From: Phallus indusiatus
Taxonomy: Eukaryota; Basidiomycota; Agaricomycetes; Phallales; Phallaceae
Assembly (NCBI GenBank): GCA_027605045.1
Contig: JAQFWX010000001.1
Coordinates: 2,976,001-3,040,000, forward strand
DNA: 64,000 nt
Direction: 5' to 3'
The stretch's first letter is position 1, and every line of letters begins with the position of its first letter. The translations under genes were made by a program, and so were the position numbers. Positions 50,041 to 63,400 of this stretch are shown here, piece by piece. The notes below the pieces were generated by a model that did no database searches, was not told where the DNA came from, and saw only the letters and a program-made list of their open reading frames with translations.

Positions 50041-51183
50041 GGCAGATGGTTAAGAAAGTATGAGAGGGACAATGTGCACAGTGCTATTTATAATAGTCGA
50101 GCGACTGAGATAGATCTTAGTTGGTATCCATGAAATCAGGTCAAATGATGATGCATGATGCATGAGCTTTGAATCAATTAACCCAGAATTTCTCAGACAC
50201 GGCGAGCAACTCCGTGAAGCATTAAACCCACACGTGCATATACTCAAAGCTTACGATACCGCCATAAACCTACTATCAAGATGATTGACTACGTTCAATC
50301 ACTTCAGAAAAAAAAGAATAAACGACCTGTGAGGTTTGAAAACGTAGTTGTGGAAATTAGCCCGAACTTCATTCGGAACTGCGTCCCCGGCGAAATCGCG
50401 ATCACGATCCAAGAAAAACTTGCTGGTATCCGAGTCCCCAAAAGGTAACTCGGACATAGGACAGACCTACCAGAGTGGAGAAAATATCAAAAACATTAAC
50501 ACTCAGTGACATTTCCTTGATACTAGTATAGCTTCATCCTAACTCGGCTTAGATGGCAGCGTACTCGCGATGATTGACAGAGCGGTTAGCTCGACATGGT
50601 CTGACAGCTCAATTCCCTAATGTAACGTCGCATATGTCTTTACTGATGTTCCTTTTTAACTCTGAATATCTTGTCTCAGTTGTTTTACTTTCCAAGTAGA
50701 ACAAATAGTCTCCCGCACAATGTTCTAATGCAATACACGGTATAATTTGCTAGTAAGGACTAAAGAACCCTCAGTTCATTATTTTTCTTTCGCAGTATTT
50801 GTTAATGATCATTGTACATCGACCCCTTTCCGCCTAATCGCCTCACTCGGTATGCAATCCTAATCAATCTTCAACTTAAGTATACGAAACGAAACTCCGA
50901 TCCTTTCAACCCCTTTAAGCTATTAAATATGGTTGGACGACAAAGGTAGGTATATGTTCTTTTAGATCTTTTGTAAGCAGATCTATAAGCATGAAGGCAT
51001 TGTCAAATAATGTAATAACTACTAATAGCAAAGAGTCCTCAAGTAGTGTACGGTTTTCAGTACAATGGTATCAAAGAATGACAGTGAAAGGACAATAATT
51101 TAACAAGGAATCGGGCTCACAAGAGGAAGAGAGAGCGATGCATATAACAAGAGTCTCATTGGGTCAACTATTCCTTCAACTAA
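50041..51183. other. Promoter of DUF6533 D and spacer to MFS 2
   Basis: About 1.1 kb. Bases about 50041-50400 are a promoter copy shared with the C region, including TGATGCATGATGCATG near 50152. The rest is AT-rich with no gene recognised, ending in the MFS 2 3' flank. Confidence 0.45.
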
Positions 51184-53036
51184 TCATACTTTCCACAAGC
51201 CCTTTTTCTTAACTTGCATATGGCGCGCGATTAATAAGAAGGGAATACCAGCAAGGATAACCGTCTAGCAAATACGAGAATGAATTAAAAGGAAACAGCC
51301 GAGTAGTGGGATAGACATACGCCATTGAAGATAATAGGCTTAAACCAGCGGCCTCCAGCCATAAACAACGCGCCAGAGATCGGCGTGCCAGTTAAGAACG
51401 CCCAACAAGTGATAATATATGCGACGCCGATTCTGGCACTTTTTACAAAATTCAATTTCAACATTCAATTGGATATGAAGATGAGGGCTGTACATACCCA
51501 ACTTCGTGAACCCCAGTGGCGAACGAGACAATAACCGGCACGAAAAGCGACAAAACTGGGCGCACATCGTATAAGCACGGGCATATACGCTGGGAGATTG
51601 CGAAAAACAAAAACAACAATTACCTGCTCCTGAGAAGAATCCGTAAAGGATGGAGAAAGAGATTACACCGCCCACGTCGGCAATGCCGAACATAGCGAAA
51701 ACAAGAACACCAGTTCCAAAACTAGAAATGATTAAGGCATTGATGGAACCGTACTTGTCAGCTAATATATTGGGAATTGTACGCCCGAACACAGAAGCGG
51801 CGTTTTGAATAGTAAGCTATTAAAAAAGATAGTCTTGAATTAGTGGCTCTTAAACATGTAGACCGAGCCTGGCTTACCTGATAAAAAGCTAGCTTCTGCG
51901 GGAGATTGTGCAACGTAGTGAATAGCTGCAAATAAAAGTCTAAGAAGTTAATAATAGTCAATAATTAGACAGACCCGTGATGTAAGGGCTTTAAGCTTAC
52001 ATGGGAAAAACAGTCCCCAAATGATGAAGAAGGCCCTAGATGATGCTTCAGCATACCTATTTGTGCATAGAATGGCGTCGAAGTTTTATTTATACCCTAT
52101 GACAGCCAATAAGAAAGGTACATCCGAGAAGACCCTTGGCCTTTCTCGAGGTTGACTCTTGAGCAAGGTCTTTTGTTTATTCACGGAAACGCGATCCGTC
52201 ATCAACAAATTCGCAGCGATGAGAAAGCCGAGTGTTAGGAAGGCAGAAGCTCTGACGCCCCACGCGAAGCCGACGGAATCATTAAAAAGATTGTTCAACA
52301 TGATTGGGTAGACGATGCCGCCAACAGAAGAACCTGATGGTTTTGGTCGAATCACAATCCAATTCCTAAAATATACGGCGAGAGGCAATCACCTGTTATG
52401 ACAATTCCTAGGGCTGTTGCTCGACGTTCTCTGAAGTGATGGGCTTGAACAGCTATTGAGGGGACGTAGACAAGTCCTATGCCTATTCCCATCCCTACTC
52501 CTTGGGATAAAAACAGTTGATAGTATTTGTTTACATGGGCAAGAGAAAGCATGAACATCCTAGATAAGGAAGTGTTGATAAGGCCACCTTCACGAACGTG
52601 CAGCAAAAGAAGTGTGCCCTTACGAGAAAATATACAACAATGAACCAGCAAAGAGAACATGCTTGAAGTATCCGCTGTCCACGAGTTTTCCCGCAGGGAG
52701 ACCCATGGCAATGAAGAAAAATAGTGATGTTGAGCCGATCCAGCTCACATTAGATGACGACGAAGTTCCCATTTGTACATAAAAGTCTTGGAAAACACCG
52801 AATGACGAGGCATAACCGAATGTTGCGAACAAGGCCAACCAGCTTTAAAAAGCAATCAGATGGAACACCGATCAGCATTCGGAGACCTCGACAGAGACTC
52901 ACCCGCCCAATACTGTACACCACGCCCTGAGTCCTCCGTCGGGAATATCTTCAAGAGAAGATGCCACCGTAGGAGATTGCGCCTCATTAGCCAGTTCACG
53001 AGTTGATTCTGGCTTTTCATTCGTCATGTCGCTCAT
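51184..53036 (-). CDS. MFS transporter, monocarboxylate-transporter-like (2)
   Basis: Paralogue of the MFS gene at 27888-29776 with corresponding exons. The start at 53036 gives MSDMTNEKPESTRELANEAQ, then DIPDGGLRAWCTVLGG. Helix exons hold FATFGYASSFGVFQDFYVQM, SWIGSTSLFFFIAMGLPAGK, QLFLSQGVGMGIGIGLVYVP and PNILADKYGSINALIISSFG. The C-terminus is LLIARHMQVKKKGLWKV with TGA at 51184-51186. The DGGLRAW segment before helix 1 is a typical feature of fungal monocarboxylate-like MFS proteins. Substrate unknown. The frame is open in the exons I followed. Confidence 0.85.
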
Positions 53037-54619
53037 GTCGTGAAGGGATCGAGAGATGGTATTCAGGAAGAAAAGTTTTGGTACTAAGGAAGAGAGAGGA
53101 GAGGAGGTTGCTGGCTGATCAGTGGCGCTAAGCAAGGCTCTTCGCGGTTTCGGACCACAGGATGTAAACAATTGTTGCTTGGGTCTACTAATATAAAAAG
53201 ATTTTAGGGTATCAAACGACTCATCTCTTGCGACAAGGATCCGATAATTTGGATTAATACATTATGTTTTGCATCAAGACATCAATTCACTCATTTGATG
53301 CATCGGCGCTCGTGGAAAGTGGGAAAGTGGAGCAAACTTCCGTAAGTTGTTCTATACTTCCTTTCCTTCGCTATATTCAAACGGCACAGCTCTTTAGCCC
53401 AAATACTTGACTCTGATGAGGTCTTGTATCTATATTATTATTGGGCGGGTGGACAACTTATTTAAATTCCTAATTCACGCCACAAAAAAGTCGAGTCGTG
53501 GAGCGATTTTCCACCCTGTGATGCGACAACCAGTGAGATTCTAGAAATTAACCCCTTATAGTCAAGACCGTTCATAAGCATCGCTTGAGTATCCCGAAAC
53601 TGAGATCAAGTTTTTTCTGCTTGGGTAAAAAAGCTCCGATTAAAATATGGATTAATATTAACTGACCATACTTCATGGCACCCGTTTTTGATCCCCAAAG
53701 TGAATTCCAAATGCAAACACCAATATCCTTCTGACCAGTGTGCCAAGTGGCGAACGTGTGAAGAAAGCCGAAACAAATGACGCCTCGTGACGGAACAATG
53801 TCACATGCAAAGCATGTAAACGCTCGCTGCTTTCGCGTTGCCTTCTCCGCAGGCACATCGCACCTTGGCCGACTGGCTCCCATTTGATCTGCCAAAAAAA
53901 CGTTTCGCTCGATATGTCTATATCTTCTCTTCCGAGTTTGAGTCCTATCCTTGATAAGGAAGACTTATGCATACGCCTTATACTGCTCATTCACGTGCGA
54001 AAGGGTAATATATAATCAAGTTCGAAATCGGTTTAATATCAAAATTCGATCCTCATTGTCCTACCGGATAATTTTCTGGTTATTTTACTTCCGATACGAC
54101 TCTTTTGAAGTTGTTACGACAACCAACCGGCCATGAGGATATCTGGGAAAAATCAGTCTCTTTGCCCAATAGATGCTTACCTCCTTTCGACGCCTGCCAT
54201 CGCGGAGTCTCGCGTAAACAGGTCGGCTCCGCTCATGCAGCCTATAGGAATTTAAAGTACCTAGTGATATTAACGCCCTAACTTTACAGACCCAAGCAGT
54301 CCAATCCAGTCTTCCTTACCTGATTCCGATGGTCTTCCGGCAGAAGCTTTGAACCGTTGCGCGACAAAAATAGGTTTATAGCTGGCTTTTTCGCCGCACT
54401 TTGACTGGGAAAATAAGAACCTCCTGTGTTTCTGTTTTTGAATGATCTTTACTTGCTCACTCCCACTCAATATCAATCGGCCATCGTGTGAGTGCAGCGC
54501 AGAGAGTGTTGGTCTCAAAGCTAGTCGTAACAAGCCGCGGTGAGCAATGCAGTTCTAAATCTTCGGATTAAGTACACGTCACTCACCGAACTCGTTCCAA
54601 GAGTTTTTTTTTCTCGGCT
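53037..54619. other. Intergenic between MFS 2 and DUF6533 E
   Basis: About 1.6 kb. Includes the MFS 2 promoter and a fragment at about 53950-54010 resembling the spacer between the MYND genes. Frames at 53572-53895 (-) and 54270-54533 (-) are unrecognised and lack splice or family support. Confidence 0.4.
53950..54010. repeat. Fragment similar to the MYND-1/MYND-2 spacer
   Basis: The string TTGATAAGGAAGAC followed by CATACGCCT..TACTGCTCAT and AAAGGGTAA also occurs at about 7356-7420. By eye, about three quarters of the bases match over roughly 60 positions. It may mark a dispersed relic of the duplicated unit 46 kb away. Confidence 0.5.
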
Positions 54620-56253
54620 ATGACTAGTCTCGATGAGTCTCGGGCACTCGTTGCACAGCTCGAGGCTGCTCTACCTGGTATTCTTGCTACCAGGTATCTG
54701 AGCGGTATGTACATTATAGCCTTTTTTTTCGTCATCTAACTCAGCTCTTATGTTACGTATCACATAGTTGCTGGACTTGTCATCCTACTTTACGATCATT
54801 TTCTCCTCCTGCAGGAAGAAGTACGTCCGGATTCTCGACACTGCCGCCCTTTTTCGACCCTTACTTTGTTTGCTAGATCGACCACATCTGGGTAGCTCGC
54901 ACAAATTGGCTACGAAGTCTATTTTTCATAAATCGCTACACCATCCCTGTGTTTATTGTCATATCGAACTATGGTTCGTCCACAAAAGGCAGTTCTCCCT
55001 TGATATCATTGACTCGTACCTAGAATTAAGCGGACTATCCTCCGGGCTCAGCACAGATGTAGGTATTGAGCCCATGTTTCAATTCCAATTAGACTTACAA
55101 TTCATTAGTTGTAAATTCGAACTTTGCCTGTTGGCATCATCACCCGATTTCTAATCAATTGTATTAGTTGCCGAGTATGGATCGGGTTGGTGCAGTTTTT
55201 GTTCCCGGTCACTTCTGCTATCACGAATGGTAATTTTAAAAACATCTTAATTATTGTCGACGAGTTATTAATTTGTGAATTAGTCTTTGTTGTGATCCGC
55301 GTATTCGCATTATGGGACTACAATCGACTGGTGCTGTTCCTTCTCTTAAGCACCTTCATCAGTATATACGTTACAGTGATAGGAGTTGGTATTCTTGGTA
55401 AGTCCGATCTTGTAAAAAAAACCGCTTTCACATGTTCTAATGTGCGTCAGGTGCCTTACGTCTGGCTCGTACGTAGTGAACTTGATCAACCATTGGCTGG
55501 AAGAAGTGGCTAATTGGATCAAAAATCCAGCACATCTGACGTACCAACCAATTCTAAACACCTGCATCGCAGACACTAGACCAATACTTAACATCGTAAC
55601 CTTCTCAATGCCCGTAAGTATATCCGCTGTAGCACGAGGAACTTATAACTCACGTCCTTCACCTATCTCAGCTCATTTTTGACATCTTAGTGTTCGCGGT
55701 GATGGTCGCAAATGCGTTTTCAAGGCCCAGAACACGACATCCAGCCATTGTCCGACAGCTTTTCAAAGATGGTGCCTTCTATTTTATTGTGAGTTGGGAT
55801 CTTTCAAGGCACGGGCGGTTACTTATTATTGCTCTATGTTAGATGACATTCGGCACGTGCCTTCTCACCTCTTCAAAGCTAATACCTCTGAAGATCTTAT
55901 CCCTTTTACAGTATTCCGTTTATTTAACATTCTTCTCATCTCCGTCGCGCCGGTAAATTCATTTTAAAAATCTATTGATGGGTTTTATTAACATCTGATG
56001 GCGCAGATATCTTATGTCCAGCTTGGAATTTTGTTGGTCTTCTTCATTAATATCAGTTAACAGGTGCTAACATTTGGGCTACAGCATCAATTGGGCAATA
56101 ATTCCTACACTTCTGCATCGCATGTTGGTATCCATTGGCAAAAAAACGCGAGACGCCGAGGTGGTTGATAGCAATAAGCCAGAGTCTCTTATTGAATTGT
56201 CGACATTCATGACTCTGGAACGATTGCATTCCGGAACCACGTTTACCATCTGA
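54620..56253 (+). CDS. DUF6533-family multi-pass membrane protein E
   Basis: Membrane protein of unknown function. Exon 1 is 54620-54704 (MTSLDESRALVAQLEAALPG). The next exon opens VAGLVILLYDHFLLLQEE, the classic DUF6533 start. Splicing to ATCGACCACATCTGG gives IDHIWVARTNWLRSLFFINR, so the YIW-like core sits in a normal-sized exon here, unlike A-D. Later hydrophobic exons include RVWIGLVQFLFPVTSAITNG and FVVIRVFALWDYNRLVLFLL. The C-terminal exon has LVSIGKKTRDAEVVDSNKPE and ends at TGA 56251-56253. The paralogue F follows about 1.6 kb downstream on the same strand. This pair forms a subgroup distinct from A-D. Confidence 0.75.
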
Positions 56254-57869
56254 TTCTCGTGATTGACAATCTTCTTCCATCGTATCACGAAATTACCTTG
56301 AAGGTAATGACACACCTCTTCCTTTCTTGCGCCCAGACAGAAGTTCTATGGCCATGACATGGACAGGTAACGACGAAACACCTCGTATCACGACATCCAG
56401 CGACCCTTCATACATCAGCATTTGGCACACTATCACTCACCCATACATTAGTAACATACATTGTACCATGCAACGAAAAATGTATTATTGCATTACTTGG
56501 GTAAATGACATCAACACTAGCATTTCAGCCGTAATTGAGGTATTAAAACTCGGACTCCCGTGTAATGATTGAGAATGGAACCATGTATTATTATCATAGA
56601 TATAAATAGCTGTTATAAACATTATACTGCGCCTTTTAGCTTTTGTGGTTTATTAGAAAATTCTTCTTAAGAAGCAACCCTACCCTACGTATACAGCTTT
56701 CTGGATGTTGGCACCTGTGGAAGCGTGTAGCTTCTTCACTGCCATCCGACTTCTATTCTTCGCAGCGCTTACATTGGAATGTTCCGTAAATTTACTCGAA
56801 TGTGCATGTGAACCATCACAAAGTGGCGCGGATTTCTCTCCCACTGACAAGAACGTTCGATTTATCTATTTAAAAGTATGAGTCAAAATGAAACTTAACG
56901 GAAACGGCACTCCTTGTACGTGTTGAAATGGATTGAATGGCTAGCCACAATAATCAATGAATCAGAAGGCTTCGACACTGACATCTGCATGCTTTAACAA
57001 TCAAATTCCAGACAAGAATAGGGTAAAGTTTCCCTGGCCATTCAAGGAAAGTGGAGCTTTTGATATCTTTCTCAGTTCTTCTCCACAAAGAGCGTTTTAG
57101 GTTTGCCCACAAATTGAGAAGATGGTATCTATGATGTATACATTGATCCCAATGTATCATGGACGCCGAGAGGCGTGGGCGTTGCACAATGCACACGAAC
57201 GTATTCTATTTTCCTTCATGATATGATGGGAACTATTTGACTTGTAGCGTTCAAAATCTTTAGCCTATCTTGATTCTTGAGTGACTCGGATCGTTCGTGT
57301 TTGCTCGTGCTTGCTCCCATTTCAAAGTCCGTATGGGCGCTCTAATACACTTCAAACCATTTTGGTCCTAAGCTTGTCACTATTATGTCCAATCCAAGTG
57401 AGTTTCAAGAACTCATGGAAAAACTCCTATTGATGGCTGTTTTACTGGCATTTCCCTTATGGTATACTGATACCCCATCATATTGACTTGTTCCTAAATT
57501 TGATATGCCAACAGCTTACTCATACCAAACAAAATACAATAGAATCCCGGCGAGACATGCATTGGCTTCCTCATGGCCTATAACATTATCCGGTATGCAT
57601 AATTCGGCCCACCAAATATTAAGTATACTCCGGTGATGAGTGACTGAGCCTTGGCTCTTGTAGTCATGATTCTGCAAAAGCGCCACGGTACGGAAATCTT
57701 TTGGTGAAAAACCCCTGCCAGGTGATCCGGCACGTCATTTCTATTATGATGGGTTCGTTTCATAATTTCACATACGATATATATATAGACACTCCTCGTC
57801 TAATACAAAAGAGGGTATCCCCCCTAACGTTTGTCTTTCCGCCGGTTGTAGATGGATGGATTGAGCAAC
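56254..57869. other. Intergenic between DUF6533 E and F
   Basis: About 1.6 kb. Short frames (56327-56572 on +; 56954-57196 on -) are not recognised. The last 100 bases are the F promoter, with ATATATATAGAC near 57778-57789. No repeat was identified. Confidence 0.4.
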
Positions 57870-59493
57870 ATGTCGAGTTCCATTGCGGCGATTAAAGCAG
57901 AAGCTGCCCTAGACGTTCGAGGCATCGCAGTGACTAAATACCTCGCGGGTAATATTATTTTTAAACTCAAGAAACGAAAGTGGCTGACGATTGTTCGATC
58001 TCCAGCGGCAGGCCTCGTGGTCCTTCTTTATGACCATCTCTTGTTGTTCGGGGAAGAGGTATACTATTCTGCTCTATACATTCCTGACTGTTAATGAGAT
58101 CTTAGGTTGCGTTCATTTGGGCGGCCAAATCTAATTGGCTGAAAACGCTCTTCCTTTTCAACCGATATACGGTCCCTATTTATCTAGCGATATCGGCGTA
58201 CGGTAAGAGCGACTTGATTACTTGAAAACGAGGCGAGCTAAAATATGGGATAGAGTTGAGTGGACTCTCGAGCGCCGGTCTTAATCAAGAAGTATGTGGC
58301 TTTTTATCCAAACGATGAAGCTGTATTGACCTTTTTCGTCATTCTAGTTGTACGTTATGTCCTCTTGTCCATTCGTGTCTCAAGGCTTCCCTTTACCCCT
58401 AGTTGTCGCGTGTGGATTGGCTTGATACAAATATTAATTCCAATTACGCTTGCCATCACAAACAGTGAGGAATATACAGATCCAAACTTTGTCAGGGTCC
58501 ATGATATTTTTGTTTTCAGTCTTCGTGGTATTGAGAGTGCTTGCACTCTGGGATTATAACAAACGTGTAACACACTTGTTACTTTGTTCCTTTTCTCTCA
58601 TTTATCTCGGAGTACTTGGAATCGGAATCCTTGGTATGTATTACTTCATATTTGCTCAGTTGAATTCTTATCGGTTCTGCAGGTATCGTTCAAAATACTA
58701 GTGAGAACAGTGGTGGTATTATAAATTGACTATTTTATAACGGTATTTGGTTCTTAGGCAATACCTCGTATACCCCTTTGTTGCATACTTGCACTGTCAC
58801 TAAAAGGCCAATCTTAAATATTGTCACTTATTCGCTACCGGTAAGAATTATTTTGGGCTTTTCAACATCAGGTTAATACTGCTTCAGCTTGGCTTCGATG
58901 GACTGCTGTTTACTGTGATGCTGTTAAATGCCCTTCACCGCCCACGAACGCTACAAACGGCTGTTGTGAAACAACTATTTAGAGACGGATTCTTGTACTT
59001 TGTCGTACGAACATTTTTTTTCTGTGCATTCTTGCCTTTTTTACTAATCTTTGAATATTTGAATAGATGACTTCTTGTAAGATAAAAAAAAGTTCTCAAG
59101 ACTTTTACCTCATTTCTCATTTGACTTAGTTTTCCGACTATTTAATATTCTAAGTATCGCTTTAGCCCCAGTAAGCTATCTCTGTACCCGTGCCTAGAGT
59201 CATTGACTGAACCTCTTAAAGATTGCATTCATTCAAATAGGTTTATTGTAAGAGACTACAGTTTCCTCACTTATTATCGCCCAAGGTAACCCCACTGTTG
59301 CAGTATCAACTGGGCTATGATTGCTGCTCTGGTACACCGAATGCTCATTAGCATCGGAAAGACGGTTGATAAATCCGAGCTGATTGTCAGACATGGCAAA
59401 CGTCCCAACGCGCCAATGGACAATGTCTTGGAGTTGACGAAACTGGTTTCTATCGAAAACTTCATATCAACTACGGACGATATGTTTGCCTAG
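57870..59493 (+). CDS. DUF6533-family multi-pass membrane protein F
   Basis: Paralogue of E. The start gives MSSSIAAIKAEAALDVRGIA; an upstream in-frame ATG at 57852 is possible. The next exon is AAGLVVLLYDHLLLFGEE, then VAFIWAAKSNWLKTLFLFNR. Later exons hold RVWIGLIQILIPITLAITN and a matching FVVLRVLALWDYNKRVTHLL. The last exon reads RMLISIGKTVDKSELIVRHG and ends at TAG 59491-59493. Role unknown. The frame is open through the exons checked. Confidence 0.75.
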
Positions 59494-60472
59494 AATACAT
59501 CAGCCCCATTATTATTATTCTTTTTTTCGTAATATGCGCCACACAAGAAGGCTGGATCCACTCCATCATTGTAATTTCATTGTATTCATCGAATCAGGTT
59601 CTAGCGCGAGGGGATTTGTTGTACGCTTCGCTGAAGGCACTATTTCTTAGCTTAGTTACGAATAATGACTTCCGAGATTTGTTCATCACATTTATGATCT
59701 TGATAATACATACATATCTATACATCCATCTTACATACTTGATTTTCCTTTGCACACGTGAGGCGGCGGATAAAGCGGCTATCATGTCATTGATGGCAGT
59801 CAATGATTGGTCTCGCCACTCGCACTTTGGAAACATAATTATCTCATTGGTCTACTCTTTGAATTACCTTCCGGGGAAAGAGGCTTCAGTTGCAAGGATT
59901 ATGTTGCCATCTATTTCTACGTAATATATGAATTCAGATCGGACCGTTGTATCGTTTTAGATCAAGCGCGACTGATGGACGCGCGGTACACATACACGGA
60001 GCTCACGCCTCTTCAAATTTTGGTGGATCCGTGTTGCTTGAACGCAGTGAGATCATGCCTCAAGTTTCATAGAAACGTTCGTCCTTTTATTGATCGCGAG
60101 TCCAAACGTGACATTGTTAACAAGTGTGGACGGTATAAGTCGGGAATGCTTCCGGGGTTTTTTTTTCACTGCTTATCTCGCATCGCGGTGAAACACCTAG
60201 CCTGTGATATTGGGAAACTGACAGCTGTGATTTAAATGAAGCATGTGACGTCGCATGGCAGACAGTACTCTGGAATCTTTCAACTAAAACTCTATGACTG
60301 GGTGACGTACACGCGAGATTAGATAGTGAAAGTCGGGTCTGTATATTAGAGCGGAAATATAACAAAGTCACTGAATGGACGTCAAGTCCATTGTCTTACA
60401 AAAAAGTGCAACTGACAATAATGATAATATGATGCAGAATGGGGAGTATGTCGACTTGAGCATGATAATTGA
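59494..60472. other. Convergent spacer between DUF6533 F and TRAPPC10
   Basis: About 1 kb holding both 3' ends. Open frames at 59580-59924 and 59807-60235 (+) have no recognisable domain or exon support. Nothing else was identified. Confidence 0.4.
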
Positions 60473-63400
60473 CTATTCGCCCAAATCAACAACGAAAGTT
60501 GTTGAACCTCCTGTAGGAAGGACAACTATCCTTTCTGCGCCATGCTTTTGATACACTTCCACACTAGGTAAAACCTTCGAGGAAGAGGAACGCGATGAAC
60601 CCCCGTTTCCGCTATTACTTACTGGTAGTGGGTATAAATTAACTTGCGGAAGAGCCAGCTCTCCGTGATGCAAAGGTATGAGGGTGATAGGGACCGAGTG
60701 CGTAGATCCGTCCTGGATGGAGGTGCTAGTTAAGAAATGCTCTCTGGGCGCCAAGTATATCAACTTACAACTGCAACAAATTCTCCCCTTTTTTGCCCGC
60801 TTATTAACCAATCGTCCGCCATTTCTTGAATCCCGAATTTCATCGCATAGCGGTATTCATTCGAGGTCCGCATGATGGGACCAGCCCAGTGACAAAAGCT
60901 GGTTATTGAGATAGTCGCGGACACAGGTTGTCCCGCGTATAAATAAGTGTGGCTGTCAGATATTGAATGTATATGAATATCAGCCGCAGCAACAACCTAA
61001 TAAAGAGTTTTGATTTTGTTGTCAAGTATTCGCAAAACTGTACTCACGTTCTTGAAAGGTAGATCAACCGGTATTACCACTTCTCTCCAGAAATCCTCTT
61101 TTGGTGTCAGCTTATTTTCTCGGAGACTCTGATTTGAAAAAGAATGATGAATTTGAAAACCATCTGATAGTTGGAGAACAAGCCATACCTCTATCACCAT
61201 ACCGGTAACATCCGACAACGGCTCTTGTGAGGAGCCGCCCTCGGGGAGCGCCTTAGAGTCAACCAGCAGCTGACTAGTAGCGTGGTAGATATCAACCCAG
61301 TTTGAGTCATTTTCTAACGCCCTCATCAGCCCATTTTGAATACGTTCCGCAAGATACACAGGTTTGTTGACCCTTTTCAGGACTGTTGTAATATGGAAAC
61401 CGAGAAGGTTCTCAACCTCTGATGACTAATCAGAGCCCCAAGTAGTGCATTTGCGTCTTCTCAACTCACCTTCGCGTAGCAGACGAAACTTGATGTACAA
61501 GTTTAAAGAAGCACGCTCTATACACATGTTAATTCATACTGGTTTCGAAAAAAGAACAAGATAACGTACTGATTCGCGGTTGTTGGGACTGAACACGAAA
61601 CAAACAATGCGCCGACTGACTTGGAGTAATAGTCTGTTCTAGGTTTTAGTTATCTTTCGTTATTCTTCTGAGACATATTACGCACAAGCAACCGGTCATT
61701 TGGACGACAGCCAGTGATAGTTAAACCGCCCTGTTCATCTTCAACACTTTCCAGTTTAACAGTTGACACACGTATGTGTTGATATGTGCCTGGGGAAGTT
61801 GAAATGGTGTAGCTTGATATCAAACTATTACACGTGTTTATTAGCACCACCTAACGTTCTTTGGTAGCCAAGTAAAAAGCCAACCTTGTACCGCGGAAAT
61901 GATCGTGTGCTTGGATCATCAGTGGAAGTGATGTCGAAATGCTACGGACAAAGTTGGCTTTGCGCGCTACAGAGGGTTGAGACGAATTCCAATATTGAAG
62001 TTCTGTTGTTATTTTCTGTAGAGAGGGTAAATGAGATTGCTCGTCTGATCCACGATGTGAACCCGTACCAGTGCATCCATCGTGGTATGATCCGTATGTG
62101 GTATTTGCAGCTGCAAATGGCTTTCAGGTTTCATCCCGGAGAATTGCAAATGATCTTCAAAACACTCCAAAGCAATCTCTGCTGTATGCAATATAATGAA
62201 AGTAAGCAATGGATCCTCGTAGGAATCGTAGAGAAACAATCTTACGATCTCCACCAATTTGTTGCGCATCTTTCATGACGAATCGGACGTTGTTCGAGTC
62301 CGGTAGTTTGATGGTCCCTTTAACGATGTTGTTGCGCCCACTAGAGATAGTAAGTAGAAAAGTTTGTATACCGCCGAGTTCAACTATATCGGGTTTATGT
62401 TAGCATCACGACTGCAAGAATCTTGGAGAAAGAAAGCACCATATTTCGGTTCGTCAATACGAACGTTGACGGCTCCGTAATCACGCGGTATACGTAGCAG
62501 AGACGAAACTTGCTTATACAATGGATAGCGAGCGTGTTTAACATCAGATTGATAAGTCGACCTAAGTTTTAGCTTCTGAAGTATGATTTCGCTGCTGTCG
62601 AGAACGAAAAGTCCGTGGGTAGGATTCTGTGTATCCACATTGTTAGTCAATACGCTGGATAGCAAATAGTAAGACGGACAGGTGTGGATAGTGTAAGAGT
62701 TGTAGGACCGGGGATTAGAACTTGATTTTGAATCGTAAAATCTAACCGTTCAGAATGGGGTCCGTTGAATGACAATCGCACTGTATCGACCTCAATATCC
62801 TAGAAGTAACACTATGGTTAAACACAGTTGGGCAGACAGGAAGAAACTAAACTGACACATGGCAATGCGTTTCGTACCACTACTGTGATATTGGAACCAT
62901 CATCATCATTTGGATGATCAGCTTCTTCAGACTGAAGCGTGATAGACAACATAGGGTGATCGGTCTCCACGACACCTGCGGAAGAGTCAAGTCAGTCCTG
63001 GTACCTCTGTTAACAAGCAAGCCAAATAACCTTTCTCAGTCTCAGATATGGTTTTCAAAGCTAGCTGGAGTAGATTCCCAGTATATTCGCGAAGATTTTC
63101 CTTTCCTATAACGGCCAAGTCTACGTGCATCTGATCTTCCACAAAGCCCTTGAAGAACGACAGCACAATGTCGGCCCATTCTTGATTCTGAGGTTGCTCA
63201 AGCTTGCTGTGAACATCAAGTCGACGAATTTGCATGAACGTAGCCAAGGATGTCCATGAATGAGGAATATAATGTGCGGGTAGAGAAGAGTACACTTGAT
63301 AGGCTTCCTTGCGCCGTGACCGTTCACTATACATCGGGTTAAAGCACGTTCACAACAAGATTACAATACAAAAGGAAGAACATTACTAACAGATGCAACG

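Noticed and set aside
53572..53895. 107-codon Cys-containing frame on the minus strand that might be a zinc finger
   Set aside because: Cysteine spacing fits no finger I know and there is no start or splice support.
54515..54540. GTCGTAACAAG resembles the conserved 3' end of small-subunit rRNA
   Set aside because: Only about 11 bases match and the flanks do not resemble rRNA or ITS; chance.
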